This document shows positions 1 to 8,098 of a DNA stretch of 64,000 nucleotides, piece after piece. The position numbers and the translations under genes are program-made. The first letter of the stretch is position 1; every line of letters starts with the position of its first letter. The notes under the pieces are model-generated. The model ran no database searches, was not told the origin of the DNA, and saw only the letters and a program-made list of their open reading frames with translations. Source of the DNA: Allokutzneria sp. NRRL B-24872 (lineage in GTDB: Bacteria; Actinomycetota; Actinomycetes; Mycobacteriales; Pseudonocardiaceae); assembly GCF_002155965.1 (NCBI RefSeq), contig NZ_MUMH01000124.1:21497-85496 (forward strand), read 5' to 3'.

Positions 1-1437
1 CCGGAGTCCACGCCGCAACCGCCGCAGCGCCAACGGGTCCGCGCCGCCGAGCGGGCTCGACAGCAACGCCGCCGCCACCTCGGGGTTCAGTTCCTCCGGC
101 CGCGCCGCGCAGCGCAACAACGTCAGCAGCGGCCACACCGCGCTCTGTTGCGGCAACGGCAACTCGTCCAGGTCGACGTTCACCGGAACGCCCGCCGCGA
201 GCAACGCCCTCCGCAGCACCGGGAGCACCAGGCTCGTCGACCGCGCCACCACCGCCATCTCCGACCACGGCACCTCGTCGATGAGGTGCGCGCGGCGCAG
301 CTGATCGGCCACCCAGGACGCCTCCTGCGCGCCCGATGCGAACAACTTCACCGCGACCTCGCCGGGCTCTTGGTCCTCCGGTCCGGTCAAAGTCCTTGCC
401 GCGCCTGGCAAACGAGCCATCAGCCGACGAACGGCCTCGCGCACGGCGGGGCTCATCCGGTGATCCGTCGAGAGCGTGACCGTGCGCCCAGGAGCATCGC
501 GCAACAGTTGCGGATCGGCTCCACGGAAGGAGAACACCGCCTGGTCCGGGTCTCCGGCGAGCACGAACTCCCCCGCCGAGTCGCCGATCACGCGGATCAG
601 CTCGAACTGTTGCGGGTCAAGGTGTTGCGCGTCGTCCACGAGCAATAGCCGCACCCTGGCGCGCTCGCGCTCCAGCAGCTCCGGCTCCAAGTGCAGGACT
701 CCCAGCGCCGAGCCCACCAGCTCCGCCGCGTCGAGCGCGGGCGCCGTCGCCTGCGGCGCCTCCGAGCCGACCGAGCCGCGCAGCAGCTGCACCTGCTCGT
801 ACTGCGCGCCGAACGTGCCCGCCGCGACCCATTCCGGCCGACCGTGTTCCCTGCCCAGCTCGACCAGGTCCTCCGGTCCTAACCCGCGCTCCGCCGCGCG
901 CAGCAACAGGTCTCGCAGCTCAGCCGCGAAGCCGGGCACCGCGATCGCGGGCCGCAACCGGTCCGGCCAGTAGTCCGCGTCGTCCTCGATGTCACCCGCG
1001 AGCAGTTCGCGCACCACGACGTCCTGCTCCGGCCCCGACAGCAGGCGCGGCGGCGGCAGCTCGAAGGTCGTCGAGTGCAGACGCAACACCGCGAAGGCGT
1101 AGGAATGAACCGTGCGCACGAGCGGCTCACGAATCGTGCGCAAGGGACTGTCAACGCGCGCTTCGCTGATCAGCGAGGTGATGTGCGCCCGCATCGCCGT
1201 CGCCGCTTTCCGGTTCGTGCACAGGACCAGCACGTTCTCCGGATCGAGGCCCCGGTTGAGGATGCGGTCGGCGGCCACCTCGGCCAGCAGCGTGGTCTTG
1301 CCCGTGCCTGGTCCGCCGAGCACCCGCACCGCTGCGCCAGGGTTGTCGAGCACGCGCCGACCCGCGACGTCCCACTCGGGACGCCGCCTGATCCGGTCCG
1401 ACCCGCGTACCAGGGTCGGCGCGTGAACTGCGGGCAC
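1..1437 (-). CDS. adnA: UvrD/Rep-family ATP-dependent helicase, AdnA-like (partial, C-terminus outside window)
   Basis: The reading frame runs from a GTG at 1437 off the left edge; 479 codons are visible. A Walker A motif GGPGTGKTT lies at about residues 41-49, a VDDAQ Walker B and a GDPDQ-FRGA motif follow, typical of superfamily 1A helicases. In mycobacteria the AdnAB helicase-nuclease resects double-strand breaks, and AdnA is the upstream gene; a nearby alkyltransferase-like gene and moeZ are in the same order as Rv3202c-Rv3206c, which supports AdnA over a generic UvrD. The nuclease domain would lie in the missing C-terminal part, so the assignment is inferred. The start is uncertain: a stop codon lies five codons upstream and no good ribosome site is visible. 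Confidence 0.8.
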   Translation of the reverse strand, partial: MPAVHAPTLVRGSDRIRRRPEWDVAGRRVLDNPGAAVRVLGGPGTGKTTLLAEVAADRILNRGLDPENVLVLCTNRKAATAMRAHITSLISEARVDSPLRTIREPLVRTVHSYAFAVLRLHSTTFELPPPRLLSGPEQDVVVRELLAGDIEDDADYWPDRLRPAIAVPGFAAELRDLLLRAAERGLGPEDLVELGREHGRPEWVAAGTFGAQYEQVQLLRGSVGSEAPQATAPALDAAELVGSALGVLHLEPELLERERARVRLLLVDDAQHLDPQQFELIRVIGDSAGEFVLAGDPDQAVFSFRGADPQLLRDAPGRTVTLSTDHRMSPAVREAVRRLMARLPGAARTLTGPEDQEPGEVAVKLFASGAQEASWVADQLRRAHLIDEVPWSEMAVVARSTSLVLPVLRRALLAAGVPVNVDLDELPLPQQSAVWPLLTLLRCAARPEELNPEVAAALLSSPLGGADPLALRRLRRGLR

Positions 1438-1518
1438 GCTCCGATGCAATCACGCTGCCCTGACGACGCCCAGCACCGGGTGCCCGTGTCGCCCTACGAA
1501 GGGATGGTTGACAGCCCC

Positions 1519-1534
1519 AGTGGTCTAGTCCACC
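1519..1534. promoter_or_regulatory. DasR-type operator (dre) upstream of chitinase
   Basis: AGTGGTCTAGTCCACC closely matches the Streptomyces DasR-responsive element (ACTGGTCTAGACCACT, 13 of 16 bases, and a good inverted repeat itself). It lies about 70 bp before the GH18 chitinase start, the usual place in chitin regulons, so GlcNAc-responsive GntR-family control is inferred. Confidence 0.75.
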
Positions 1535-1601
1535 GTGGAGAGCGCTTACCGCTCGCTCGGTTCGCCGCCTCGACGCGAGTCCCCCCTGCACTGGAGGACC
1601 C

Positions 1602-2552
1602 ATGAGGTTTCTGCGGCGAACCACGCTCTGCGCGCTCAGCGCCATCGCCGTCATCGGCACCGCTACCCCCGCTACTGCGGCTGCGGTCAACCCCGTCACC
1701 GCATCGCCCTACCTGTACAGCTGGGGCAGGACGATCAACGCCGTCGACGTGATGCGCCAGACCGGCGTGAAGTCCTTCACCCTGGCCTTCGTGCTCTCCG
1801 ACGGCGGCTGCAACCCGAAGTGGGACGGCACCCAGGAGCTGTCGTCGAAGTCCGCGCTGATCAACCAGATCCGCGGCGCCGGCGGCGAGGTCGTCCCGTC
1901 CTTCGGCGGCTGGTCCGGCAACAAGCTCGGCGACCGCTGCGGCAGCGCCAGCGCGCTGGCCGGGGCCTACCAGAAGGTGATCGACGCGTTCCGCCTCAGC
2001 GCGATCGACATCGACATCGAGAACACCGAGTTCCACAACCCCGCTTCGCAGGACAAGGTGCTCGGCGCGCTGAAGATCGTGAAGGACCGCAACCCCGGCG
2101 TGCAGACCGTGATCACCATGGGCACGGCCAAGAACGGCCCCGACGCCGACGGCCAGCGCCTCATCCGCCGCGCCCGCGAGCTCGGCGCCAACGTCGACGT
2201 GTGGACCCTGATGCCGTTCAACTTCGGCGGCGGCAACATGGTCACCGACACCATCAGCGCCGTCGACAACCTGCGCTCGCGGCTGAGCAGCACCTTCGGC
2301 TACTCCACGGCCGATGCCTACGGCCGCAGCGGCATCTCGTCCATGAACGGCAAGACCGATCAGAACGAGACCGTCACCGCGGCCAACTACACCGCGATGC
2401 GCGACTACGCTCGCCGGAACCACTTGGGGCGCTTCACGTTCTGGGCCCTCAACCGCGACTTCGGCAACTGCGGAGCGGCGGGCTCCAACTGCTCCGGCAT
2501 CAACCAGGGCACCTACGAGTTCACCCGCATCACCGCCGGCTACACGGGCTGA
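1602..2552 (+). CDS. Secreted GH18 chitinase-like glycoside hydrolase
   Basis: The 316-residue protein starts with a Sec signal peptide (hydrophobic core about residues 8-25, cleavage near ATAAA). The GH18 catalytic DxDxE signature is D136-I-D138-I-E140, with E140 the expected acid/base; FGGWSG near residue 101, MPFNFGGG near 202 and a late W-A-L-N motif complete the TIM-barrel pattern. It should hydrolyse chitin or chitooligosaccharides outside the cell. No carbohydrate-binding module is present. TGGAGG precedes the ATG. A DasR-like operator sits upstream. It interrupts a gene order otherwise like Rv3202c-Rv3204, so it looks like a lineage-specific insertion. Confidence 0.9.
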   Translation: MRFLRRTTLCALSAIAVIGTATPATAAAVNPVTASPYLYSWGRTINAVDVMRQTGVKSFTLAFVLSDGGCNPKWDGTQELSSKSALINQIRGAGGEVVPSFGGWSGNKLGDRCGSASALAGAYQKVIDAFRLSAIDIDIENTEFHNPASQDKVLGALKIVKDRNPGVQTVITMGTAKNGPDADGQRLIRRARELGANVDVWTLMPFNFGGGNMVTDTISAVDNLRSRLSSTFGYSTADAYGRSGISSMNGKTDQNETVTAANYTAMRDYARRNHLGRFTFWALNRDFGNCGAAGSNCSGINQGTYEFTRITAGYTG

Positions 2553-2587
2553 TCCGCGTTGTCGGTGCCCTGCGCGACAATCGGGGC

Positions 2588-2926
2588 GTGGACGAACAGA
2601 TGCACGAGCGCGTGCGGGACGTGATCCGCTCCATCCCGGTCGGCCAGGTCGCGACCTACGGTGACGTGGCGGCGGTGGCGAAGGCCCCGTCGCCGCGCGT
2701 CGTCGGCCGCATCCTCGCCGAGGACGGGCACGACCTGCCGTGGCAGCGCGTCCTGCGGGCGAACGGCACCCCCGCCCCGCACCTCGCCGACGAGCAGCTC
2801 CAACTCCTCCGCGCCGAGGGCGTCGCGATCCTGGACGGCAAGATCGACTTCGCCGCCCACCGCTGGGAGGAGTCGCCCACCGCCGACGCGAAGGCGGAGG
2901 ACGACCCCCAACCCGGCCTCTTCTAA
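2588..2926 (+). CDS. Alkyltransferase-like protein (ATL; MGMT fold without the acceptor Cys)
   Basis: This 112-residue protein has the DNA-binding domain of O6-alkylguanine transferases (IPxGQVATYGDVA, RxVGxIL) but the active-site PCHR is replaced by PWQR, as in ATL proteins that carry Trp in place of the acceptor Cys. ATLs bind O6-alkylguanine and pass the lesion to nucleotide excision repair rather than repairing it directly. The GTG at 2588 is chosen for length; an ATG at 2600 is a possible alternative. It matches the position of Rv3204 next to the AdnAB genes. It is convergent with the TPR gene, with a long inverted repeat between. Confidence 0.88.
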   Translation: MDEQMHERVRDVIRSIPVGQVATYGDVAAVAKAPSPRVVGRILAEDGHDLPWQRVLRANGTPAPHLADEQLQLLRAEGVAILDGKIDFAAHRWEESPTADAKAEDDPQPGLF

Positions 2927-2946
2927 CCCGGGTCCCTCCTCCTCGC

Positions 2947-3001
2947 GTTTTGGCAACTCGTTGTGATTTGAGAGCGCTCCCCATCACAACAAGTTGCCAA
3001 A
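2947..3001. terminator. Long inverted repeat between convergent genes, probable bidirectional terminator
   Basis: TTTTGGCAACTCGTTGTGAT and its inverse 2982-3001 form a 20-bp arm with one mismatch around a 15-nt loop that itself holds GAGCGCTC. It lies exactly between the convergent ATL and TPR genes. Neither direction has a U-tail after the stem, so termination is likely but not certain. Confidence 0.6.
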
Positions 3002-3005
3002 AGGT

Positions 3006-3317
3006 TCAGATGGCGGCGCCGAGGGCTGCGGCGAGCTTGAGTTCGACGGCGGCCTCGGAGTGCCGGGACAGCCGCGTCAGCGTGCGGCCGAGCAGCAGGC
3101 GCGCGTAGCCGTCGGACGGGTCCAGCCGCACCAGCTCACGCGCCACGGTCTCGGCGCGGCCGAGCGAGGCGGACTGGAAGTGCGCCAACGCCAGCTCCTC
3201 CAGCACCGCGCGGTTGGTCGGCTCCTCAGCCGCGGCGCGAGCGAGGAAGCGCGCGGCTCCGCTCGGGTCCCCGGCCTCGCGGAACATCCGCCCGCGCTCG
3301 AACAGCTCCATGCTCAT
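3006..3317 (-). CDS. Small tetratricopeptide-repeat protein
   Basis: The 103-residue soluble protein is built of TPR-like helix pairs (GDPSGAARFLARAAAEEP, ASLGRAETVARELVRLDP). It has no enzymatic motif, so a scaffold or partner role is inferred. Its ATG overlaps the stop of the pirin gene in an ATGA, so it is probably translationally coupled to pirin and may act with it. Confidence 0.75.
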   Translation of the reverse strand: MSMELFERGRMFREAGDPSGAARFLARAAAEEPTNRAVLEELALAHFQSASLGRAETVARELVRLDPSDGYARLLLGRTLTRLSRHSEAAVELKLAAALGAAI

Positions 3318-4285
3318 CCGTACACCTCCTCGTCGGTCGGACCCCGGTGGGCGATGCGCTCCGCCGGGATGGTCCCGAGGCGGCCCGCCTGGTAGTCCTC
3401 CATCGCTTCGATGATCTCCGCGCGGGTGTTCATCACGAACGGCCCGTAGCGCGCGACCGGCTCGTTGATCGGACGTCCGCCCAGCACGAGCACGTCCCAG
3501 TCGGTGTGCGCCCGCATCGTCAGGGCCGCGCCCGCGTTGAACACGCCGAGCTGCCCCTCCTCCAACGGCCGCCCCTCAACACCGATGGCGCCACGCCCGT
3601 TGAGCACGTAGACCATCGCGTTGAACTCGCGCGGCCACGACAGGTCGAGCTGAGCGCCCGCGCTGACCGTGGCGTGCAGGTAGGTGATCGGCGTCCACGT
3701 CACGCCGGGGCCGTCGTGCCCGTCGAGCGAGCCGGCGATCACCCGGACCAGCGCTCCACCGTCCACACTGGACAGAAGCGTGACGTCCCCGCCGCCGATG
3801 TCCTGGTAGCGCGGAGCCGTCATCTTCATGGCACGCGGCAGGTTCACCCACAGCTGCACGCCGTGGAAGAGCCCGCCCTGCGTCACGATCTCCTGCGGCG
3901 GCAGCTCGTTGTGCAGAATGCCGCTCCCTGCGGTCATCCACTGCGTGCCGCCGTCCTTGATCACGCCGCCGCCACCGATCGAGTCGGTGTGCTCCATCGC
4001 GCCGTCGATCATGTAGGTGACCGTCTCGAAGCCGCGGTGCGGGTGCCACGGGGCGCCCTTGGCCTCGCCCGGCGCGTACTCCACCGCGCCGAGGTGGTCC
4101 AGCAGCAGGAACGGGTCGGCCAGGCTCAGGTCGACGCCGGGGAACGGGCGGCGCACGGCGAAGCCCTCGCCTTCGAGGAAGCGCTGCGCCTGCACGACGC
4201 GCTTCACGCCGCGCCAGTCGGTCTCCGCACGGGGCAGCTCCGGCAGGCGGGGCAGGGTCAGGGTGTTCGCGGTGACGGCGGGCAT
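3314..4285 (-). CDS. Pirin family protein
   Basis: The 323-residue protein has the bicupin pirin fold. The N-terminal metal site is intact: H81 and H83 in the HPHRGFET motif, H125 and E127 in HNE. Bacterial pirins bind iron or other metals; some have quercetinase activity and others modulate redox or acetyl-CoA metabolism, so the substrate is unknown. The ATG at 4285 is preceded by GAGGAGG. It is the first gene of a two-gene unit with the TPR protein. The gene is complete and of normal length. Confidence 0.9.
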   Translation of the reverse strand: MPAVTANTLTLPRLPELPRAETDWRGVKRVVQAQRFLEGEGFAVRRPFPGVDLSLADPFLLLDHLGAVEYAPGEAKGAPWHPHRGFETVTYMIDGAMEHTDSIGGGGVIKDGGTQWMTAGSGILHNELPPQEIVTQGGLFHGVQLWVNLPRAMKMTAPRYQDIGGGDVTLLSSVDGGALVRVIAGSLDGHDGPGVTWTPITYLHATVSAGAQLDLSWPREFNAMVYVLNGRGAIGVEGRPLEEGQLGVFNAGAALTMRAHTDWDVLVLGGRPINEPVARYGPFVMNTRAEIIEAMEDYQAGRLGTIPAERIAHRGPTDEEVYG

Positions 4286-4355
4286 GGTGGGCCTCCTCGG
4301 TCGACGGCCGTGCACACCCTACAAGCTCGTTGAACTCTCAACTATTCCTCGGAGC

Positions 4356-4694
4356 TCACGCGGCCATGCCCAGCTCCACCGTTCCGTCGACCACGCGCAC
4401 CGGGTAGACCGGAATGCGCAGCTCAGGGTCCTCGACGCACTCGCCGGTCTCCAGGTCGAACGCCCGCTCGCGCGCCGGGGAGATCACCACCAGCCGCCCG
4501 CGCCGGTCGCCGATGATGCCCCGCGAGAGCACCGGAGCCCCGGTCGCCGGGTCGAGGTTGCCGACCGCGCGCACGAAGCCCTCGAAGGTGCGGAACACCG
4601 CAGCCTGCTCACCGTCGGGCAGCGCGGTCACCGAACCGCGGTCGGGCCACAGCGCGTCGTAACCACAGATCTGAATCCACGAGAGCGGCTGCAT
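4356..4694 (-). CDS. NirD-like nitrite reductase small-subunit protein, without nirB
   Basis: The 112-residue protein resembles the small subunit of NAD(P)H nitrite reductase, a Rieske-fold domain that lacks the Cys/His iron-sulfur ligands (motif SRGIIGD, ARERAFDLETGECVEDP). The ATG at 4694 follows GGAGGTGAGC. No large subunit (nirB) or nitrate gene is in the window, so a role in nitrite reduction would need a distant partner; it could be a stand-alone Rieske-fold protein. Confidence in the family is good and in the pathway low. Confidence 0.75.
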   Translation of the reverse strand: MQPLSWIQICGYDALWPDRGSVTALPDGEQAAVFRTFEGFVRAVGNLDPATGAPVLSRGIIGDRRGRLVVISPARERAFDLETGECVEDPELRIPVYPVRVVDGTVELGMAA

Positions 4695-4781
4695 CTGCTC
4701 ACCTCCGAAAGCGCGTTGGAGGCATCCTGAGTCACCCGGATGTCGCAACGTTCACCCGGAGATGACAGCCGTGTTAACCCA

Positions 4782-5579
4782 CTACAGGGCTTCGAGCACC
4801 AGCTGGGCGGCGCGGTCCAAGCCGGTCAGCGTCTGCGTGGAGGAGCGCGGGTGCAGCGCGTGCATCGCGAGCCGGTAGAGCAGCGCGCGCAACAGCATCT
4901 GCGGCCACTCGGGCAGGTGCGCCCAGCGCTTGGTCAGCCCGATGTCCGCGCCGCCCCAGGCCAGCGCGTCCACCGCGATCACCGCGGCAGCCCACTCCGG
5001 CGGGCGCCAGTACGGCGTGAAGTCCATGATCCCGGGCGGCGCGTTGCCCGCGAAGAGCACGTTGCCGAACAGGTCCCCGTGCACCAGCTGCGAGCGCAGC
5101 CGCGTCGGCCTGCGGGAATTGACCAGCACGGTGAACATCCGCCCGCCGAGGTCCGGCACGAGACGGGCGTCCGCCTCACCCCAGGCCATCCGGTCGGCGA
5201 TCGCGCTGATGTCCTTGCGCGCGTCCAGGAAATCGGGCCTGCGCAGCTCCACCGTTGCCGCGTGCAGGCGCAGCGACACCGAGATCACCTCGTCGTGCCG
5301 CGACTCCGGCTGCCCGGCGATGTGCCTGGTCGCCGACCACCCCGCGACCACCCACCTGCCGTCGGTGGAGCGCAGCGGCCGGGCCAGCCGGAGCTGGTCG
5401 ACCTCGAGGGAGTCGAGCGTCTGCGCGGCCCATGCCGCCTCGGACGGGTCGAAGACCGGTTTGAGCACGACGTCGCCGCACAACCACGCCGGGCCGCCCG
5501 CGTAGGGCTCGGGCAGCGCGGTACGTGCACCGAACGCCGCTCGCACGTGTTGGGGTGGCGGCTCCGGCGGTGGGTTCAC
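4782..5579 (-). CDS. Aminoglycoside-phosphotransferase-fold protein (Rv3205c-like, TIGR02569 type)
   Basis: The 265-residue protein has the kinase-fold elements LVHGDLFGNVLF (catalytic loop HGD) and IMDFTPYW (metal-binding loop), as in aminoglycoside phosphotransferase relatives. Its substrate is unknown. It sits directly after moeZ as Rv3205c does after Rv3206c. The GTG start at 5579 has no ribosome site, but TAGCGT lies at -14 to -9, which suggests a leaderless transcript. A strong hairpin separates it from moeZ. Confidence 0.75.
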   Translation of the reverse strand: MNPPPEPPPQHVRAAFGARTALPEPYAGGPAWLCGDVVLKPVFDPSEAAWAAQTLDSLEVDQLRLARPLRSTDGRWVVAGWSATRHIAGQPESRHDEVISVSLRLHAATVELRRPDFLDARKDISAIADRMAWGEADARLVPDLGGRMFTVLVNSRRPTRLRSQLVHGDLFGNVLFAGNAPPGIMDFTPYWRPPEWAAAVIAVDALAWGGADIGLTKRWAHLPEWPQMLLRALLYRLAMHALHPRSSTQTLTGLDRAAQLVLEAL

Positions 5580-5633
5580 GACAGGGCACGCTACAGCGCC
5601 CCACTGACAGAACCTGGGACCGGCACGGCCGAG

Positions 5634-5667
5634 GAAGGGGCGCTTTTGGCTTAACCAGCGCCCCTTC
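5634..5667. terminator. Hairpin terminator after moeZ
   Basis: GAAGGGGCGCT and AGCGCCCCTTC form a perfect 11-bp stem with a 12-nt loop just after the moeZ stop and before the TAGCGT box of the next gene. It probably terminates moeZ transcription. Confidence 0.7.
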
Positions 5668-5675
5668 GGCCACAA

Positions 5676-6854
5676 CTAGTACGTCGGCAGGCTCGGATCG
5701 ATGTCGCGCGCCCAGCCCAGAACGCCGCCGCCGACGTGCACTGCGTCGCCGAAACCAGCGCGGTGCAGCGCGGCAAGCGCCTCCGCCGAGCGCGCGCCGG
5801 ACTTGCAGTGCAGCACGATCGGCTTGTCCTGCGGCAGTTCGCCGAAGGCCTCGCCGGAGAGGATGCGGTCCTTCGGGATCAGCACCGAGCCGGGGATCTT
5901 GACGATCTCGTACTCGTGCGGCTCGCGGACGTCGACCAGCACGAAGTCCTCGTTGCGGTCGAACTTCTCCTTGAGCTCGCGCGGGGTGATCGTGCGCCCG
6001 GCCGCCGCGCTCTGCGCCGCGTCGGAGACCACGCCGCAGAACGCCTCGTAGTCGATCAGCTCGGTGACCGGCTCGCCGTTGGGGTCCTTGCGGATCTTGA
6101 TCGTCCGGTAGGACATCTCCAGCGCGTCGAAGACCATCAGCCTGCCCAGCAGCGTCTCGCCGATGCCGGTGATCACCTTGATCGCCTCGGTGACCATGAT
6201 CGAGCCGATGGAGGCGCACAGCACGCCGAGCACGCCGCCCTCGGCGCAGGAGGGGACCATCCCGGGCGGCGGGGCCTCCGGGTAGAGGTCGCGGTACTGC
6301 ACGCCCTCGACGCCGCCGGGCGGATCGGCCCAGTAGACGCTGGCCTGGCCCTCGAAGCGGAAGATCGAGCCCCAGACGTAGGGCTTGCCGAGCAGCACGC
6401 AGGCGTCGTTGACGAGGTAGCGGGTGGCGAAGTTGTCCGTGCCGTCCAGGATCAGGTCGTAGTCGCGGAAGACGTCCAGGACGTTGTCCGCCTCCAGCCG
6501 CACCTGGTGCAGGTTCACCTTGACGAACGGGTTGACCTCGGCGATCGAGTCGCGCGCGGACTCCGCCTTGGGCCGCCCGAGGTCGGACTGGCCGTGGATG
6601 ATCTGCCGGTGCAGGTTCGACTCGTCGACCGTGTCGAACTCGACGATGCCGAGCGTGCCGACTCCCGCAGCGGCGAGGTAGAGCAGCGCCGGGCTTCCGA
6701 GCCCACCGGCACCGACCACCAGCACCTTCGCGTTCTTCAGCCGCTTCTGACCGTCGACCCCGACCTCGGGGATGATCAGGTGGCGGCTGTAGCGGGCGAC
6801 CTCTTCGTTGGTCAGTCCCGCTGCGGGCTCCACCAGCGGTGGCAGCGTCGACAT
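5676..6854 (-). CDS. moeZ: MoeZ: E1-like adenylyltransferase fused to rhodanese sulfurtransferase
   Basis: The 392-residue length equals M. tuberculosis MoeZ (Rv3206c). The N-terminal ThiF/MoeB domain has the nucleotide loop GAGGLGS and adenylates the C-terminus of sulfur-carrier proteins; the C-terminal rhodanese domain has active-site Cys about residue 350 in CKSGARS and delivers sulfur as a persulfide. Known substrates are CysO (cysteine synthesis) and MoaD-type proteins (molybdopterin). The ATG at 6854 follows GAGGAGG. Its neighbours on both sides match the mycobacterial order. No carrier protein gene is in the window. Confidence 0.94.
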   Translation of the reverse strand: MSTLPPLVEPAAGLTNEEVARYSRHLIIPEVGVDGQKRLKNAKVLVVGAGGLGSPALLYLAAAGVGTLGIVEFDTVDESNLHRQIIHGQSDLGRPKAESARDSIAEVNPFVKVNLHQVRLEADNVLDVFRDYDLILDGTDNFATRYLVNDACVLLGKPYVWGSIFRFEGQASVYWADPPGGVEGVQYRDLYPEAPPPGMVPSCAEGGVLGVLCASIGSIMVTEAIKVITGIGETLLGRLMVFDALEMSYRTIKIRKDPNGEPVTELIDYEAFCGVVSDAAQSAAAGRTITPRELKEKFDRNEDFVLVDVREPHEYEIVKIPGSVLIPKDRILSGEAFGELPQDKPIVLHCKSGARSAEALAALHRAGFGDAVHVGGGVLGWARDIDPSLPTY

Positions 6855-6944
6855 GGGTGTTCCTCCTCGCCACGTGGGCACCGAAATCGTCCCTGTGCTC
6901 GTCAACGCCCGTCTTACACGCGTTCTTCCACGTGGACCAGACGT

Positions 6945-6975
6945 CCCAACCCCTGGGAGGCCGTCAGGGGTTGGG
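6945..6975. terminator. Inverted repeat overlapping the DUF3152 stop codon
   Basis: CCCAACCCCTG and CAGGGGTTGGG are a perfect 11-bp inverted repeat with a 9-nt loop. The right arm includes the last codons of the DUF3152 gene, so it probably forms its terminator. Confidence 0.6.
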
Positions 6976-8046
6976 CCAGGGGTTGGGCTTGCACGTCTTG
7001 CCGTCGGCCTTGACCGCGTTCTTGTTGTTGCTGTCCGCCTGGTTCAGCAGGGCGACGTAGTTGTTGGCGACGCCGAAGGACTGCTGCATCATCACCGGCG
7101 CCGCTCCGCCCTCGTCCGAACAACCCTTGTGCTGGTTGCGGAACACGTGCCCGACCTCGTGGTTGATCGCGTACGTGCGGTAGAGCCCGAGGTCGGGTCC
7201 GTAGGCGATGGCCCCGCGCACCCACCGCGCGAGGTTGATGTAGACCCGGTCCTGAGTGGTGTTCCAGCAGGACGCCTCGTACTGGATCGTGTAGTTGCAC
7301 ACGTCGGGCCTGCGCGTGGTCCCCGGCGTGGTGAGGCTGATCCGGAAGTCCGGCGCCGGGGTGGTGCTGTCGACCCGCTGCAGGCGCACGCCACCGATCT
7401 TGCTGCCGATCCAGCTCTTCGGGCTGGACAGGATGCCGTCGACCACCCTGGCGAAGGCGTCCTCGCCCTGCACCTGCGAGGCGTCGATGCCGTTCTCGAT
7501 CTCGATCGTGTAGCGGTAGAGCTTGCCGGTGGTGCCCACCACGTCGGTGGAGCCGCGCACGACGGAGAAGGTGTTCGGCCCGGACTCGGTGTACTTGCCA
7601 CCGGTCTTGGGCAGCTCAGCGCTGGGGATGTTCACGTCGATCTTGCCGGGCGGGGCCTCGGCGACGACGGGTTCCAGCTGCTCGGGCGGCTCCTCGCTGG
7701 AGCTGCTCTGCTGACCGCCGCCCGCCTGCTGCTGCTCGGGGGGCGCGGCGCCGAAGTCGACGAAGGCGAGCACGGTCAGCACGACCAGCACCGGCAGCGC
7801 GTAGACCCGCCATCCGTAGGTGGCGATGGCACCGGCGACGCCGGTCTTCTTCTTCGGCTTCTCCCGGCGTTCGCGCTCGTCACCGCGCTTGTCCTGGCGC
7901 GGCTTCCAGGACGCGACGAGCGGTTCGGACTGGTTGCGGCGCTCACGCCGGACGCGCTGCGGCTGCTGGACCTTTTCCGGGCGAATCGGACGAGCGGAGC
8001 CCCCGTTGCCGTGCGTTCCGCGTTGTCCGTGCTCCGTTCGGGTCAC
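6964..8046 (-). CDS. Membrane-anchored DUF3152 zincin-like protein
   Basis: The 360-residue protein has a basic, disordered N-terminal cytoplasmic tail, one membrane segment at about residues 76-95, a Ser/Pro/Gln-rich linker and an extracytoplasmic DUF3152 domain. That domain holds INHEVGHVFRNQHKGC, an HExxH zinc-protease-type motif with a downstream third His, and several cysteines. Proteolytic activity is plausible but not shown for the family. It corresponds in order to Rv3207c beside moeZ. It starts with GTG; the last residues are Pro/Asn-rich. Confidence 0.85.
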   Translation of the reverse strand: MTRTEHGQRGTHGNGGSARPIRPEKVQQPQRVRRERRNQSEPLVASWKPRQDKRGDERERREKPKKKTGVAGAIATYGWRVYALPVLVVLTVLAFVDFGAAPPEQQQAGGGQQSSSSEEPPEQLEPVVAEAPPGKIDVNIPSAELPKTGGKYTESGPNTFSVVRGSTDVVGTTGKLYRYTIEIENGIDASQVQGEDAFARVVDGILSSPKSWIGSKIGGVRLQRVDSTTPAPDFRISLTTPGTTRRPDVCNYTIQYEASCWNTTQDRVYINLARWVRGAIAYGPDLGLYRTYAINHEVGHVFRNQHKGCSDEGGAAPVMMQQSFGVANNYVALLNQADSNNKNAVKADGKTCKPNPWPNP

Positions 8047-8098
8047 GGCCCCAGATTGCCACAGCCTCCGTGAGGCCCGCGCGCACGACCCACGTTGA

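Noticed and set aside
1494..2987. Long minus-strand open frame opposite the chitinase and ATL genes
   Set aside because: It is a high-GC antisense shadow with low-complexity Arg/Gly/Ala composition; the plus-strand frames have clear domains and ribosome sites.
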